From: Eggerthellales bacterium
GTDB taxonomy: Bacteria; Actinomycetota; Coriobacteriia; Coriobacteriales; Eggerthellaceae
Direction: 5' to 3'
NCBI GenBank assembly: GCA_029006935.1
Contig: JAQXGX010000002.1
Coordinates: 1 to 64,000 of the forward strand
Length of the DNA stretch: 64,000 nt
In this document: one piece after another, positions 1-9,679 of the stretch
Layout: every line of letters begins with the position of its first letter
How positions within the stretch are numbered: the first letter of the stretch is position 1
The notes under the pieces: model-generated
What the model was told of the DNA's origin: nothing
What the model saw: the letters and a program-made list of their open reading frames with translations, nothing else
Database searches by the model: none
Program-made: the position numbers and the translations under genes

Positions 1-96
1 GACCTGCCTCCCATGAAGGCGGCGGTGCTGTTGCGCCTGGCGCTTACGGTCACCCAGAATCCAGCGCTGATCGCCCGCATGTTCGACGTGTACTAG
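1..96 (+). CDS. 3' end of a truncated CDS (product unknown)
   Basis: Open frame from base 1 (DLPPMKAAVLLRLALTVTQNPALIARMFDVY*) to TAG at 94-96. Confidence 0.55.
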   Translation, partial: DLPPMKAAVLLRLALTVTQNPALIARMFDVY

Positions 97-114
97 GGGC
101 AGAGGCGGGCGGGC

Positions 115-1377
115 CTACACCTGTTTTGTGTACTTCAGATAAATCCAGCCCCGCCCGTTGGAAAGGCGCCCCCAGTCCTTATAGACCTTGTTCACGGTCA
201 CCACTGTGCCCTTGACATAGTGCCCCCGCAAGGAACCGCTGGTGGAATAGGTGGAGCGAATGTTCAGACCGGTGCTGGCGGTGACCTTCACCTTGAAGGG
301 GCTTGTGAGCCGCGCCCACTTGGCGTAAGCCTTCAGATTCTTTTTTGTCCCCGTTTTCACCTGGGTGATCTTGGTGGTGTAGGAGCTGCTGGTATACCAG
401 CCCTTGAATGTGTAGCCCGTCCGTGAAGGAGACTTCAGGGAAAAGGTGGGGGTGCTGGCGGTGAAGGTCTTGCGCTGGCTGCTTGCCTGGGTGCCGCCGT
501 TCAAGTAGTAGGTGATCTTGTAGGTGGGGATTGTGGAGCTTTCATCCACGCCAGTGGCTGGCGTTTCGTTGGAGGAGCTGCTCAAGCTGGAGAGCAGGGA
601 AAGGGCGTCCTTGCGCTCCTTGTTGTGCAAGCGGTCGTACACGCCGATCTGCGTTGCCGAGCTGCAGGAATAGAAGTGAACCAGGTATTTTCCGGCAATT
701 CCCAGGGAGCGTGAGGTGGTGGTGGATGCGATCTTGATGGCGCCGCTCTTCGGAGCAGTGGTGGTGACCTCGGAGCGTTCGTAGTAGATGGCGTTGATCA
801 GCTGCTTTTCCGTGAGCGTGGTCTTCCATCCTCCCAGGTCCTTCAGGGCAAGCTTGAACACGCGGTCGCAGGACCCCTGGGGGCCGTGCTGGATGGCGGT
901 GCTAAAGATCACGGACCGCAGGGCCCAGGTGTAGTTGGCGGTGTCAAACCCGGGGGCGGCCTTCTTCCAGTAGGAAACGGCGGGGCTGTAGTAGACCTTC
1001 TTGCAATACGCGTACTGGCGGGTGAAGAATGCGCTGGGGCTTGCCTTGGCAATGCTTCTCCAGGCGGTGTTGAAGGCGGAAACGGTCTTGGCTGCCTTGA
1101 GCTTCTTGCCCCAGGACTTATAGGTGCTGTTGGAGCTGGAGTAGAGCCAGGACGCAAAGCCCCGGGCGTTTTCGTAGCTCATCTGATAGGCGCCGTAAGC
1201 GCATCCGGAGTCGATGCAGGCGGGATCGTTTCCGGATTCGTAGGTGGAGCACAGGGAGCCGTATGCACGGGCGGCGTGGGCTTGAACGGGGAAGATCAGC
1301 GCCAGGGCGCATACGGAAAGGAGTGCAGCCAGGAAGAACGCTATGGTCCTTGAGTGTGTATAAGTAGTGCAGCGCAT
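115..1377 (-). CDS. Secreted protein: signal peptide, lysozyme/transglycosylase-like N-domain, InlB-type (Listeria-Bacteroides) repeat, C-terminal SH3-like domain
   Basis: Hydrophobic signal peptide with AHA-A cleavage; 'YKITYYLNGGTQ...RTGYTFKGWYTSSSYTTKI...LKAYAKW' is a classic InlB B-repeat; 'VTASTGLNIRSTYSTSGSLRG' SH3_3-like. Confidence 0.8.
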   Translation of the reverse strand: MRCTTYTHSRTIAFFLAALLSVCALALIFPVQAHAARAYGSLCSTYESGNDPACIDSGCAYGAYQMSYENARGFASWLYSSSNSTYKSWGKKLKAAKTVSAFNTAWRSIAKASPSAFFTRQYAYCKKVYYSPAVSYWKKAAPGFDTANYTWALRSVIFSTAIQHGPQGSCDRVFKLALKDLGGWKTTLTEKQLINAIYYERSEVTTTAPKSGAIKIASTTTSRSLGIAGKYLVHFYSCSSATQIGVYDRLHNKERKDALSLLSSLSSSSNETPATGVDESSTIPTYKITYYLNGGTQASSQRKTFTASTPTFSLKSPSRTGYTFKGWYTSSSYTTKITQVKTGTKKNLKAYAKWARLTSPFKVKVTASTGLNIRSTYSTSGSLRGHYVKGTVVTVNKVYKDWGRLSNGRGWIYLKYTKQV

Positions 1378-1462
1378 GGGTCAAAGGCCTCCTGCTTATG
1401 TGTGAAGCATTCGCTCATGATACCATTGCCTGCGAATTGTTCGGAAAAGGAGGCCGGGCGGC

Positions 1463-2749
1463 GTGGGCTTGGATTTCGCAAAAAGGAACGCGGGAACGGG
1501 GCTCACCAGGCGCTGTCCTGGGCTTTTGAAGATTTTGTGTGCCTGCCTGGTCGCATGCACCCTGTGCCTTGCCCTGACCTCCTGTGGCGTTGATCAGAAG
1601 CCCCAGGCTAAGGCTGCAACTGCTCAGGAGCAGACCGCATTCCCTATTGTCTACAAGCTTCGCGGGGGGAAGATGCCCGCAGACGCCCCCAAGACCCTGG
1701 AGAAGGGGCAGGTCATGGACGTTGACGACCTGCCCAAACCCACCCGTTCCGGCTATTCCTTCCAAGGGTGGTACACAGACGCGTCCTATGCGACTCCGGT
1801 GGAGCAGCTTGAGGGGCAGGAATCGGATCAGGGTCGCGTGCTGGTGGCCAAGTGGAAGCTGAAGCGCTATTCCATTCGCTACGTGACCCTGGGCGGTCAG
1901 ATGCCCGATGCCGCCCGGATCTCCTATACGGTGAAAACCGGGGACTTTACCTTTGATGCGCCGACTCGTGCCCGCTTTGAGTTCCAGGGCTGGTTTACCG
2001 ATCCGGGCTTTACCAACCAGGTCAGCGGCCTGGCAAAGGGCTCCACGGGAAACCGGGTCTACTACGCCAAGTGGAGCTTGATTTCCGGGGACGAGTACTT
2101 CTTTTCCCAGAACGACAAGTCTAGCGACTGGTGGGACCTTTCCTACTGGCGCCAGCGCGTTGGGGGAAAGGGATGTGGCCTGGTCAGCTACACCATGGCC
2201 ATTGACATTCTGACCGGAGCCAACCTCACTCCTGCCGATATGTATTACCTGCGGGGAGGCGCCAACGGCTCTTGGAACGGCACAGATGCCATGCCGAACA
2301 GCACCAAGGGAGCCCGCATGACCCACAAGGAGTGGTCCGAGCGCAACTTCGGGGTGACCATGAGGCTCACGGAAAGCTATCCCTCCAACCAGACCTTGCA
2401 GGAAGGACTGGAAAAGGGCCACGTGTACCTGATTTCCCGGGGAGGCAGCAAGTGCTTCAAGGACGCGGCGGGCACCTGGCACTATCATGGCGGTCACTAC
2501 GTATTGCTGTATCGCTACGACGCCCAGACGAGCACGTTCTTCGTCCATGACCCCAGCGGCAACACCGTTCAGCAGCAGCGTCTGAACCAGGCGGTGCCCT
2601 ATTCCCAGTCCGATATGCGTCGGTGCATCAACTCCCGTAGCTTCGTGGTGTGCGAAATGTGGGTGAAGGAGGGCATGGATCCGTCTGAGGAGGACCTGGA
2701 TCTGTACGCCAGCGCCCTGGAGGAGCAGTCCCAGAAGGAGAAGGGGTAG
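1463..2749 (+). CDS. Secreted lipoprotein with two InlB repeats and C39-like cysteine peptidase domain
   Basis: Lipobox LALTSC; two 'GYSFQGWYTDASY...AKW'-type repeats; 'GKGCGLVSYTMAIDIL' Cys motif and 'GGHYVLLYRYD..FFVHDPSG' His motif. Confidence 0.8.
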   Translation: MGLDFAKRNAGTGLTRRCPGLLKILCACLVACTLCLALTSCGVDQKPQAKAATAQEQTAFPIVYKLRGGKMPADAPKTLEKGQVMDVDDLPKPTRSGYSFQGWYTDASYATPVEQLEGQESDQGRVLVAKWKLKRYSIRYVTLGGQMPDAARISYTVKTGDFTFDAPTRARFEFQGWFTDPGFTNQVSGLAKGSTGNRVYYAKWSLISGDEYFFSQNDKSSDWWDLSYWRQRVGGKGCGLVSYTMAIDILTGANLTPADMYYLRGGANGSWNGTDAMPNSTKGARMTHKEWSERNFGVTMRLTESYPSNQTLQEGLEKGHVYLISRGGSKCFKDAAGTWHYHGGHYVLLYRYDAQTSTFFVHDPSGNTVQQQRLNQAVPYSQSDMRRCINSRSFVVCEMWVKEGMDPSEEDLDLYASALEEQSQKEKG

Positions 2750-2751
2750 CC

Positions 2752-3453
2752 GTGGGCGGGGGCGTGGGCATGAGCGTGCGCGCGTACCTTTCCCAGCGCA
2801 AGCGGCGGTCTTGGGACCAGGTGTTCTTTGCTCAGAACGACCAGGCCAGCGACTGGTTCGACCTGCCCTACTGGCGCAAGGGGGTCAGCGGCAGCGGATG
2901 CGGACTAGTCTGCTACACCATGGCGGTGAACATGCTGGCGGGGACTTCCCACACGCCCCGCACCATGTACGAGCTGCGGGGAGGCTCTCAGGGCTGCTGG
3001 ATGGGCAGCGATCTGACGGCGTCCAGCACTATTGGGCAGCTGGAGGAGCCGCCCTTGACGCATCGGGAGTTTTCCCAGCGCCATTTTGGTCTGACCATGG
3101 GCACCCTGCGCAACCTGGACTTTGGTCCCACGGAGCAGACCAAGCGGGCCGCGGTGGACGAGTGCCTGGACAAGCTGCGCAAGGGCCTGTGCAAGGGGCG
3201 GGTGTACTTCATCACCCGAGGAGGCGGGGACTGCTTCAAGAACGCGCGGGATCAGTGGGAGTACCACGAGCGCCACTACGTGCTGCTGTATCGGTTCGAT
3301 CCGCGCACGGGCACGTACTTCATTCATGATCCCAGTGGAGACACGCCCCAGGCCATTGCCTTGCACCAGGCCGTGCCCTATTCCGAGGACGATATGCGGC
3401 GGGTCTTGGGCTTTCGCACCATGGCCATTGGTTGGATGGCCAAGGACGCATAG
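2752..3453 (+). CDS. C39-like cysteine peptidase domain protein without obvious signal peptide (paralog of upstream gene)
   Basis: GTG start at 2752 (ATG alternative at 2770); 'GSGCGLVCYTMAVNMLAG', 'RHYVLLYRFDPRTGTYFIHDPSGDT' closely resemble the 1463-2749 product. Confidence 0.75.
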   Translation: MGGGVGMSVRAYLSQRKRRSWDQVFFAQNDQASDWFDLPYWRKGVSGSGCGLVCYTMAVNMLAGTSHTPRTMYELRGGSQGCWMGSDLTASSTIGQLEEPPLTHREFSQRHFGLTMGTLRNLDFGPTEQTKRAAVDECLDKLRKGLCKGRVYFITRGGGDCFKNARDQWEYHERHYVLLYRFDPRTGTYFIHDPSGDTPQAIALHQAVPYSEDDMRRVLGFRTMAIGWMAKDA

Positions 3454-3486
3454 GAGTCCGGTTGCCTTTGGCGCCGGGCTTTTCTT

Positions 3487-4215
3487 TTACAGCGAGCGCT
3501 CCTCCACGGCGATTACGTGGAGCACGCTTTGCCCCTGCTCTTCCGAGACCGTGAAGCGTACGTCCTGGGTTCCGAAGGCCATGGAGTAGATGCGGTCGGG
3601 GTCGTGCTGGAAGGAGGGTCGGGGATCCTGGGCCAGCACGTCGGTCAGTGCCTGCAGCTTTTCCGCCGGGACCTTGGCCTGCAGCGAGGAGGGAAAGTCC
3701 ACCTGGGTCGGATGCCAGCTGCGCTCATCGGTGAAGCCGCCGGTGGCCTGGGGGTGGCAGTCGGCGGAGGGCAGGTAGGGCTTGATGTCGAAGATCGGGG
3801 TGTTGTCCCGCAGGTCAGCGCCGCTTACATGAAGCACCGGGCCGTCGGGGGTGCGCTCTACTTTCTCCAGCTTCACCGAGGACAACCCCAGGGCGTTGGG
3901 GCGGAAGGGGCTGCGGGTGGCAAAGACCCCCATGCGCTGGTTGCCTCCCAGGCGCGGGGGACGGACCGTGGGGTTGAAGGCGGGGGTGCCGTCGGGGCCA
4001 GGGCGCTCCACTCCTTCGAACTGCCAGATCAGCCACAGGTGGCTGAAGCCTTCGATTCCCCGTACGGCGCTGGGGTCGGCGAACTTGGGCTCGAAGTGAA
4101 TGGTGGCCTGCAGGCTTTCCACCACGCCGCTTTGCCGTGGAACCCCGAATTTCTGGGGAAAATCGGTATGTATGTGGGCAATTACTTCCATGGGCAGTAT
4201 TATAGCCAGGTGCAT
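3487..4215 (-). CDS. trmO: tRNA (N6-threonylcarbamoyladenosine(37)-N6)-methyltransferase TrmO (TsaA/YaeB family)
   Basis: IAHIHTDFPQKFGVPRQSG...FSHLWLIWQF...VGVFATRSPFRPNALGLSSVKL...DLRDNTPIFDIKPYLP typical of the family. Confidence 0.9.
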   Translation of the reverse strand: MHLAIILPMEVIAHIHTDFPQKFGVPRQSGVVESLQATIHFEPKFADPSAVRGIEGFSHLWLIWQFEGVERPGPDGTPAFNPTVRPPRLGGNQRMGVFATRSPFRPNALGLSSVKLEKVERTPDGPVLHVSGADLRDNTPIFDIKPYLPSADCHPQATGGFTDERSWHPTQVDFPSSLQAKVPAEKLQALTDVLAQDPRPSFQHDPDRIYSMAFGTQDVRFTVSEEQGQSVLHVIAVEERSL

Positions 4216-4265
4216 TTTTGCCGCTACCTGCGGTTACTGATTTGGTCTGAATTAGAAAGACATCC

Positions 4266-5321
4266 ATGGACACTATCAAGAAGCTGTTTCCCGGCGTGGC
4301 TTTGTGCGCCGTTGCCGCTGTGCCTTGCTGGATCTTGGGCACCTGGCTGCCGGTGGTGGGCGGTCCGGTCTTCGGCATCCTGCTGGGAATGGCGATCGCG
4401 CTGGTCTATCGGGGCGACCGTGGAGCACTGACCCAGGGGATTCAGTACTCCTCCAAGAAGATCCTGCAGTACGCCGTCATCTTGCTGGGCTTTGGCCTGA
4501 ACCTGGGACAGGTTGCCCAGGTAGGTGCCCTTTCGCTGCCGATTATCGTATCCACCATTGCCACCGCTTTGATCGTGGCCTTCGTCATGTGCAAGGCTTT
4601 GAAGGTGCCCGGCCGCACGGCAACCCTGGTGGGCGTGGGCTCCTCCATCTGCGGAGGCTCGGCCATTGCCGCAACGGCTCCCGTTATCAAGGCCGACGAC
4701 GAGGAAGTTGCCCAGGCTATTTCCGTGATCTTTTTGTTCAACGTGGTGGCAGCGCTCATCTTTCCCACGCTGGGCACGGTCTTGGGCCTTTCAAACGAAG
4801 GCTTCGGCCTGTTTGCCGGCACTGCGGTGAACGACACCTCCTCCGTAACCGCCGCCGCAGCTGCGTGGGACGGCATGCATCCGGGGTCCAACGCCCTTGA
4901 TCAGGCCACCATCGTCAAGCTTACCCGCACCTTGGCCATTATTCCCATCACGCTGGTGCTGGCCCTTTGGCAGGTGCGTCAGGAAAAGGCCCAGGCAACG
5001 GGGGGAAGGGAAGAGCAGGCTGCAGGCGCTTTGGGCAACTTCAGCCTGAAGCGGGCGTTTCCCCTGTTCATTCTGTGGTTCATGGTGGCGTCTGCCTTCA
5101 CCACTATAGTCATGGCGCTGGGAGGAAGCGCGGAGCTGTTCGCGCCGTTGAAGGACCTGTCCAAGTTCTTCATCATCATGGCCATGTTCGCCATAGGCCT
5201 GAACACGGATCTGGTGAAGCTGGTGAAGACCGGGGGCAAGCCCATTGCCATGGGCTTTGTGTGCTGGGTCTGCATCGCGGCGGTCAGCCTGGGTGCTCAG
5301 CAGTTGCTGGGAGTTTGGTAG
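4266..5321 (+). CDS. YeiH-family putative sulfate exporter membrane protein
   Basis: Multi-TM; '[26 protein letters not shown]', '[31 protein letters not shown]' signatures. Confidence 0.88.
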   Translation: MDTIKKLFPGVALCAVAAVPCWILGTWLPVVGGPVFGILLGMAIALVYRGDRGALTQGIQYSSKKILQYAVILLGFGLNLGQVAQVGALSLPIIVSTIATALIVAFVMCKALKVPGRTATLVGVGSSICGGSAIAATAPVIKADDEEVAQAISVIFLFNVVAALIFPTLGTVLGLSNEGFGLFAGTAVNDTSSVTAAAAAWDGMHPGSNALDQATIVKLTRTLAIIPITLVLALWQVRQEKAQATGGREEQAAGALGNFSLKRAFPLFILWFMVASAFTTIVMALGGSAELFAPLKDLSKFFIIMAMFAIGLNTDLVKLVKTGGKPIAMGFVCWVCIAAVSLGAQQLLGVW

Positions 5322-5357
5322 GGGCAGGGTCGTTTCTTGCGCTGTGGGCCCGTCGCT

Positions 5358-5382
5358 CGGCCCAGCGTCTCAGTCTGGGCCG
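5358..5382. terminator. Hairpin CGGCCCAG-N9-CTGGGCCG downstream of yeiH-like gene (candidate terminator, no clear U-tract)
   Basis: Perfect 8-bp inverted repeat 37 bp past the stop codon. Confidence 0.4.
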
Positions 5383-5387
5383 GAGAA

Positions 5388-5424
5388 TCGTTCGTGTACT
5401 GCACCTCCTTCAATACACGAACGA
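5388..5424. promoter_or_regulatory. Perfect 11-bp inverted repeat TCGTTCGTGTA-N15-TACACGAACGA
   Basis: Arms read directly at 5388-5398 and 5414-5424. Confidence 0.6.
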
Positions 5425-5459
5425 CTTTACCAGACCGGATTGCCCGCTCTGCTGCGACC

Positions 5460-6770
5460 CTATGCCGCCTTGTACAGGTAGCCGATGTAGCCGGCTCGGA
5501 AGCCCACGCACTTTTCCATGTCAGCCTGGGAGTACTTCACCGCCCGATGCTTGCTGATGGTGGTCTGGGTGTTGCCGCTGGGATCGTGGACGTAGAACGT
5601 GTTGGTGTCGGCGTTGTACCGGTAGATCAGCACGTAGTGGGCGTTGTGGTGCTCCCACACGCCATCGGAGTTCTTGAAGCACTTGCCACCGCCGCGAGTG
5701 ATCAGGTACACATACCCCTTGAGCAGGCCATCCTTCATGCTTTCGATGCAGTTGCTCACCGAGCTCTTCTTCTTTGCCGCGGTGCTGAAGTCCAGCTTCT
5801 TCATGGTGACCTGCTTCACTCCGAAGTACTTTTCGCTGAACTGGCTGTGGGTCAGCGGCGTGGATTCCAGCTGGCCGCGGGTGCTGCCGGCGGTCAGGTC
5901 GGTGCCCTTCCACGATCCCTTTTCGCCGCCTCGCAGATAGTACATGTCGTAGGGGGTGTAGCTGGAGCGGGTCAGAATGTTAATGGCCATGGTGTAGCTG
6001 ACCAGACCGCATCCGCTGCCGCCGATGGTCCTGCCGCTCCAGTAGGGGAGCTTGTACCAGGTGCTGGACTTGTCGTTCTGGCCGAAGAACACGTAGTCGC
6101 TGCCCTTCCGCTTCCACTTGGCGTACAGGGTCAGGTTCTTGGCGGTGCCCTTGCTCACCTTGGCAATGCGCTTGGTCTTGGCGGAGTCGGTGTACCAGCC
6201 CGCGAAGGTATGCAGGGGCTTGCTCGGTGCTTTCAGGGCGAAGGTGGCGGTGGATTTGGTGAAGGTGGTCCGTTGTCCTGACGCCTGCTTGCCGCCATCA
6301 AGTCGGTAGGTGATGCTGTAGGTGCCCTTGGGCAGCGCCGCAGCGGTTTTATTCCACTTGGCATAGACGGTGCGCTTTGCAGTGGACGCAGTGCCCGTGA
6401 CCGAGGTAGCCGCGGTCTTCAGGGAGCTGGAAGTGTACCAGCCCACGAAGGCGTATCCGGTCCGAGTGGGCTTCTTCAGTTCGGAAGTGGATAGCTTCTG
6501 GTCCTTGAACACGCGTTTGACCTGGCCCTTTGGTTGGTCTCCGCCGTTCAGATGGTAGTAGATAGCGTAGCTGGTCTTGAGCGTGGGGGAGTACGCGGAC
6601 TCGGTGTAGCCGTCGTCGCCCACGTTTGCCCAGGCCCGTGCGGGCTGTGCAACGCTCGCGCACGCGGCCAGGAGCAGGAGTATGGCGGCAAATGCCGCGG
6701 TGAAGACAATGGCTGCCCTGGTGGGTCTGCCCACAAAGGAAGGGCCGTGCCGGTGCTGTTCGTGTTGCAT
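5460..6770 (-). CDS. Secreted protein with two InlB repeats and C39-like cysteine peptidase domain
   Basis: N-terminal TM/signal; two InlB repeats; 'FFGQNDKSSTWYKLPYW...GSGCGLVSYTMAINILT' and 'AHYVLIYRYNADTNTFYVHDPSGNT'. Confidence 0.8.
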   Translation of the reverse strand: MQHEQHRHGPSFVGRPTRAAIVFTAAFAAILLLLAACASVAQPARAWANVGDDGYTESAYSPTLKTSYAIYYHLNGGDQPKGQVKRVFKDQKLSTSELKKPTRTGYAFVGWYTSSSLKTAATSVTGTASTAKRTVYAKWNKTAAALPKGTYSITYRLDGGKQASGQRTTFTKSTATFALKAPSKPLHTFAGWYTDSAKTKRIAKVSKGTAKNLTLYAKWKRKGSDYVFFGQNDKSSTWYKLPYWSGRTIGGSGCGLVSYTMAINILTRSSYTPYDMYYLRGGEKGSWKGTDLTAGSTRGQLESTPLTHSQFSEKYFGVKQVTMKKLDFSTAAKKKSSVSNCIESMKDGLLKGYVYLITRGGGKCFKNSDGVWEHHNAHYVLIYRYNADTNTFYVHDPSGNTQTTISKHRAVKYSQADMEKCVGFRAGYIGYLYKAA

Positions 6771-6867
6771 TTTGATCCCCTTTTGAACAAGCGCTTTGAA
6801 GCAAATACTACCAGCTTTCCCTTGGCTTCGTCATTTTTTCACAGTCGCAGTCCACAGTCGCAGCCCG

Positions 6868-7581
6868 CTAGAACCCCCGCACAGAAACGCTGCGTCCGCT
6901 GTTGGACTTGACGAAGCAGCTGCGATACGTGCTCTTGACCGATGGATAGGCGTACACGGTCCGAACGCGCGACCCGGAAAGGCTGCCCTTCACCCGTGCC
7001 TTGGTCAAAGACGTGGTGCACACCTTCAACGTGCGAGCGCGGGTTCCTTTGAGTGCCTTGGACTTGATGCCGATCACCGTATATCCCCGGCCCTTGTAGG
7101 GAACCGATGCCCTAATGCTCAGGGTAGACGCCTTCCGCTTGGATGAGCTGGAGATGCGCTGCACGTACACGCTGCGGTCCGACACCACCTTGTAGGTGAC
7201 GCCGCTGTTGGTGAAGGCCGTGACCTTGCCAGCAGAGGTTACGGTTGCAACGGAGGTCTTGCTGGAAGCCCATGTGATGGTGGGGGTACCCAGAGCTGCC
7301 TGGTGATTAGCCTCGGTCTTGTCGATTGCCTTTACCGTGAAGCTGCTACCCACGGTGATGGTCTTTGACGCGGGATTGGTGATCACCTGAGCCTGCGCGG
7401 TTTCGAACGCGTATGCAGAGGTAGCGGTGGCGCCAACGGCCATGATCGCTGCAACTGCAAGCGCGAACAGGGCTGATGAGAGCGGAAAAACTGCACAAAA
7501 AGGCCAAGCGTTAACAAATCGTATGAAATCGCTTTGAACTGGCGCTATGCCGTAGATGCGCATGGGTTTGCGTTCGCGCAT
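6868..7581 (-). CDS. Secreted protein with BIG2/Ig-like domain
   Basis: Signal-like N-terminus; 'TIPASKTITVGSS...WASSKTSVATVTSAGKVTAFTNSGVTYKV'-type pattern. Confidence 0.6.
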   Translation of the reverse strand: MRERKPMRIYGIAPVQSDFIRFVNAWPFCAVFPLSSALFALAVAAIMAVGATATSAYAFETAQAQVITNPASKTITVGSSFTVKAIDKTEANHQAALGTPTITWASSKTSVATVTSAGKVTAFTNSGVTYKVVSDRSVYVQRISSSSKRKASTLSIRASVPYKGRGYTVIGIKSKALKGTRARTLKVCTTSLTKARVKGSLSGSRVRTVYAYPSVKSTYRSCFVKSNSGRSVSVRGF

Positions 7582-7625
7582 GCGTTGGAGGGCGCTGTCG
7601 CAAACGCAGCGAGCGGGCCCTAGGA

Positions 7626-9557
7626 CTAGGCCTGGGCCGAGCTTGCTTCTGCCCTGGCCTTGCTCACGGAGTCGCCGATGGCGTTGGTGCGCTGGTCGAT
7701 CTTGGCCTGGATTCGCTCCTTTTCCGAGCCCTTGGCGGGGGTAGGCTGGTAGTTGTTGATGCTTGTGCTGGAGCTGACCCGGCAGGGTATGGTGGTGATC
7801 TGGTCGTCCTGGGCAACGGTGGTGCCGGTGACCTGGAAGGTCTGCTGGAAGATCATGCAGTCCGGGTCGGTGGGATTGGTGTTGCCGCCAAAGCAGAAGT
7901 TGCCCAGGCTGTAGACGATGTAGCGCCCCTGGTACTTTTCCAGCCCCTGGATCACGTGGGGATGGCTGCCTACCACCACGGTGGCCCCGGCGTCGATGGC
8001 CGCATGGGCGACCTGCACCTGGGTGCTGTCGGGAGTTTCGTCCAGTTCATTGCCCCAATGGGGATACACCGCAATGATCTGGGCGCCCTCTTCCTGAGCT
8101 GCCCTGATGTTCTGTTCCATGGAAGGGATTACGTCCGTTCCCTGGTCCAGCACGTAGGTGCCGATCAGGGCCACCTTCACGTCCTTCACCGTAAGGTACG
8201 CGATGCGGTCGAAGCCGAAGGTGGGAATCCCGGCTGCCTCCACGTTCTGGATGGTGTCCTGGTAGCTTTGGTCCCCGTAGTCCTTGCTGTGGTTGTTGGC
8301 CAGGCTGGCGGCATCCACGTTGCCCTTGGCAAGGACCTGGGCAAAGTCGGCATCTCCCTTGAAGGCAAAGGTCTTGTCGGCCCGCTGCTTTTGGGTGGTC
8401 AGGGTTCCCTCCATGTTGGCAACGGTCAGGTCGTCGGCGGCGAAGATGCTTGCCACGTTGGCGAAGAACCAGCTGGGGTCGTCCTTGGACTGGAAGGCAG
8501 CGTTGAAGCTGGTGTCCTGGTCAAAGGACTCGTCGGTTCCCAGGGTGCAGTCCCCGGCAAAAGAAAGCGTGATGCTTACGGGAGAGGCGGCAGCGCCGGC
8601 GGCGTCTTTGCCGGAGGAAACATTGGTGTTGGGGGAGTCTGCGCTGGTGACGGGCAGCGTCTGCTGGGTGGTTGCGTCAGCGGCGGAGTCTTCGGCGGCG
8701 TTGGCGAACACGGTGTTCTTCAGCACCAGGCCAATGACTACCGCCAGGGCGATTACCAGCACCACGGCAACTGCCGCACGGGGGATGCGGGCCTGCTGAG
8801 CTCCTCCGACTTCGTGGGAAGACCAGGAACGATGGGGAGAAGAACCCCTGGCCACGGAGGCTATGGGCACGCCGCTCTGGTCTGCCACTGCCTGGAACGG
8901 TATTTCGGTGGGCGAAAGATGGTCCGGCTCCACGCTGCTTATGACCTGGCGGAAGTGGGTCTGGGAGGTTACGTCCTCTGCGGCGCGCGAGCTGCGCTGA
9001 GCTTTGCGCGAGCTTTCCGCTCGAGCTCGGGGCGACTGGGAATAGGTGGGCCGGGCGTCCACGGCGCTTCGTGGCGTTGCTGCTCGGGAGGATGCCGTTT
9101 CGGGTTGATCGCTGGCGCTCACGCGGGCGCGCTGGGTGCTTCGGGGGCTTGTGCTTTGAGCAGACCTGCCGGAGCTCGAAGTTGCTCGGGAGGAGCTGCG
9201 CTGGTTGGAACGACGTGCCGTTGAAGGGGGCTGCTGGGGCCAGGAGGATGCGCTGCTGGAACTGCGGGCAGGTTGGCTGCTCGTGGGAAGGGAAGAGTGC
9301 AGACCAGTGGCAGACGCGCTCCAGCTTTCCTTCTTCTTCTGGGCTTCGGCCCTGTCTCGGGCGGCGGCTTCCTGCTCCCGGCGCCTTTGGGCGGCTTCAC
9401 GCTGGCTGCGGGCCCACAGGTTTTCGCCCTGGTCAGAGGTTCTGTCCTTCTGTGTGGGCGCAGAGTTCAGGCGCGACCGGCGCACACCTTCTCCCGAGGA
9501 TCGAAGGTGCTGGTTGCTTCCGGTGTGAGTTCGGTTGTTCTTGTGTTCTTCCATCAC
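7626..9557 (-). CDS. CapA-family (poly-gamma-glutamate synthesis type) protein with long Ser/Arg-rich cytoplasmic tail and one TM segment
   Basis: 'ITLSFAGDCTLGTDESF...VANMEGTLT...ANNHSKDYG...VYPHWGNELDETPDSTQVQVAHAAIDAGATVVVGSHPHVIQGLEKYQGRYIVYSLGNFCFGG'. Confidence 0.88.
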   Translation of the reverse strand: MMEEHKNNRTHTGSNQHLRSSGEGVRRSRLNSAPTQKDRTSDQGENLWARSQREAAQRRREQEAAARDRAEAQKKKESWSASATGLHSSLPTSSQPARSSSSASSWPQQPPSTARRSNQRSSSRATSSSGRSAQSTSPRSTQRARVSASDQPETASSRAATPRSAVDARPTYSQSPRARAESSRKAQRSSRAAEDVTSQTHFRQVISSVEPDHLSPTEIPFQAVADQSGVPIASVARGSSPHRSWSSHEVGGAQQARIPRAAVAVVLVIALAVVIGLVLKNTVFANAAEDSAADATTQQTLPVTSADSPNTNVSSGKDAAGAAASPVSITLSFAGDCTLGTDESFDQDTSFNAAFQSKDDPSWFFANVASIFAADDLTVANMEGTLTTQKQRADKTFAFKGDADFAQVLAKGNVDAASLANNHSKDYGDQSYQDTIQNVEAAGIPTFGFDRIAYLTVKDVKVALIGTYVLDQGTDVIPSMEQNIRAAQEEGAQIIAVYPHWGNELDETPDSTQVQVAHAAIDAGATVVVGSHPHVIQGLEKYQGRYIVYSLGNFCFGGNTNPTDPDCMIFQQTFQVTGTTVAQDDQITTIPCRVSSSTSINNYQPTPAKGSEKERIQAKIDQRTNAIGDSVSKARAEASSAQA

Positions 9558-9641
9558 AATCCCGCGCAGTCAGGGTCGGCAAGGGCAGTTGTGGTAATCA
9601 TACCAGATAGCGTCCTGCCGACCTGTCCCTGACGGCGGGTT

Positions 9642-9671
9642 GGAGGGGTCTGCCCCCTCTTTTTCCAACGA
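9642..9671. terminator. Hairpin GTTGGAGGGG-TCTG-CCCCTC...TCCAAC between two minus-strand genes
   Basis: Nested inverted repeat with T-run inside the 3' arm on + strand. Confidence 0.4.
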
Positions 9672-9679
9672 GTATTGGT

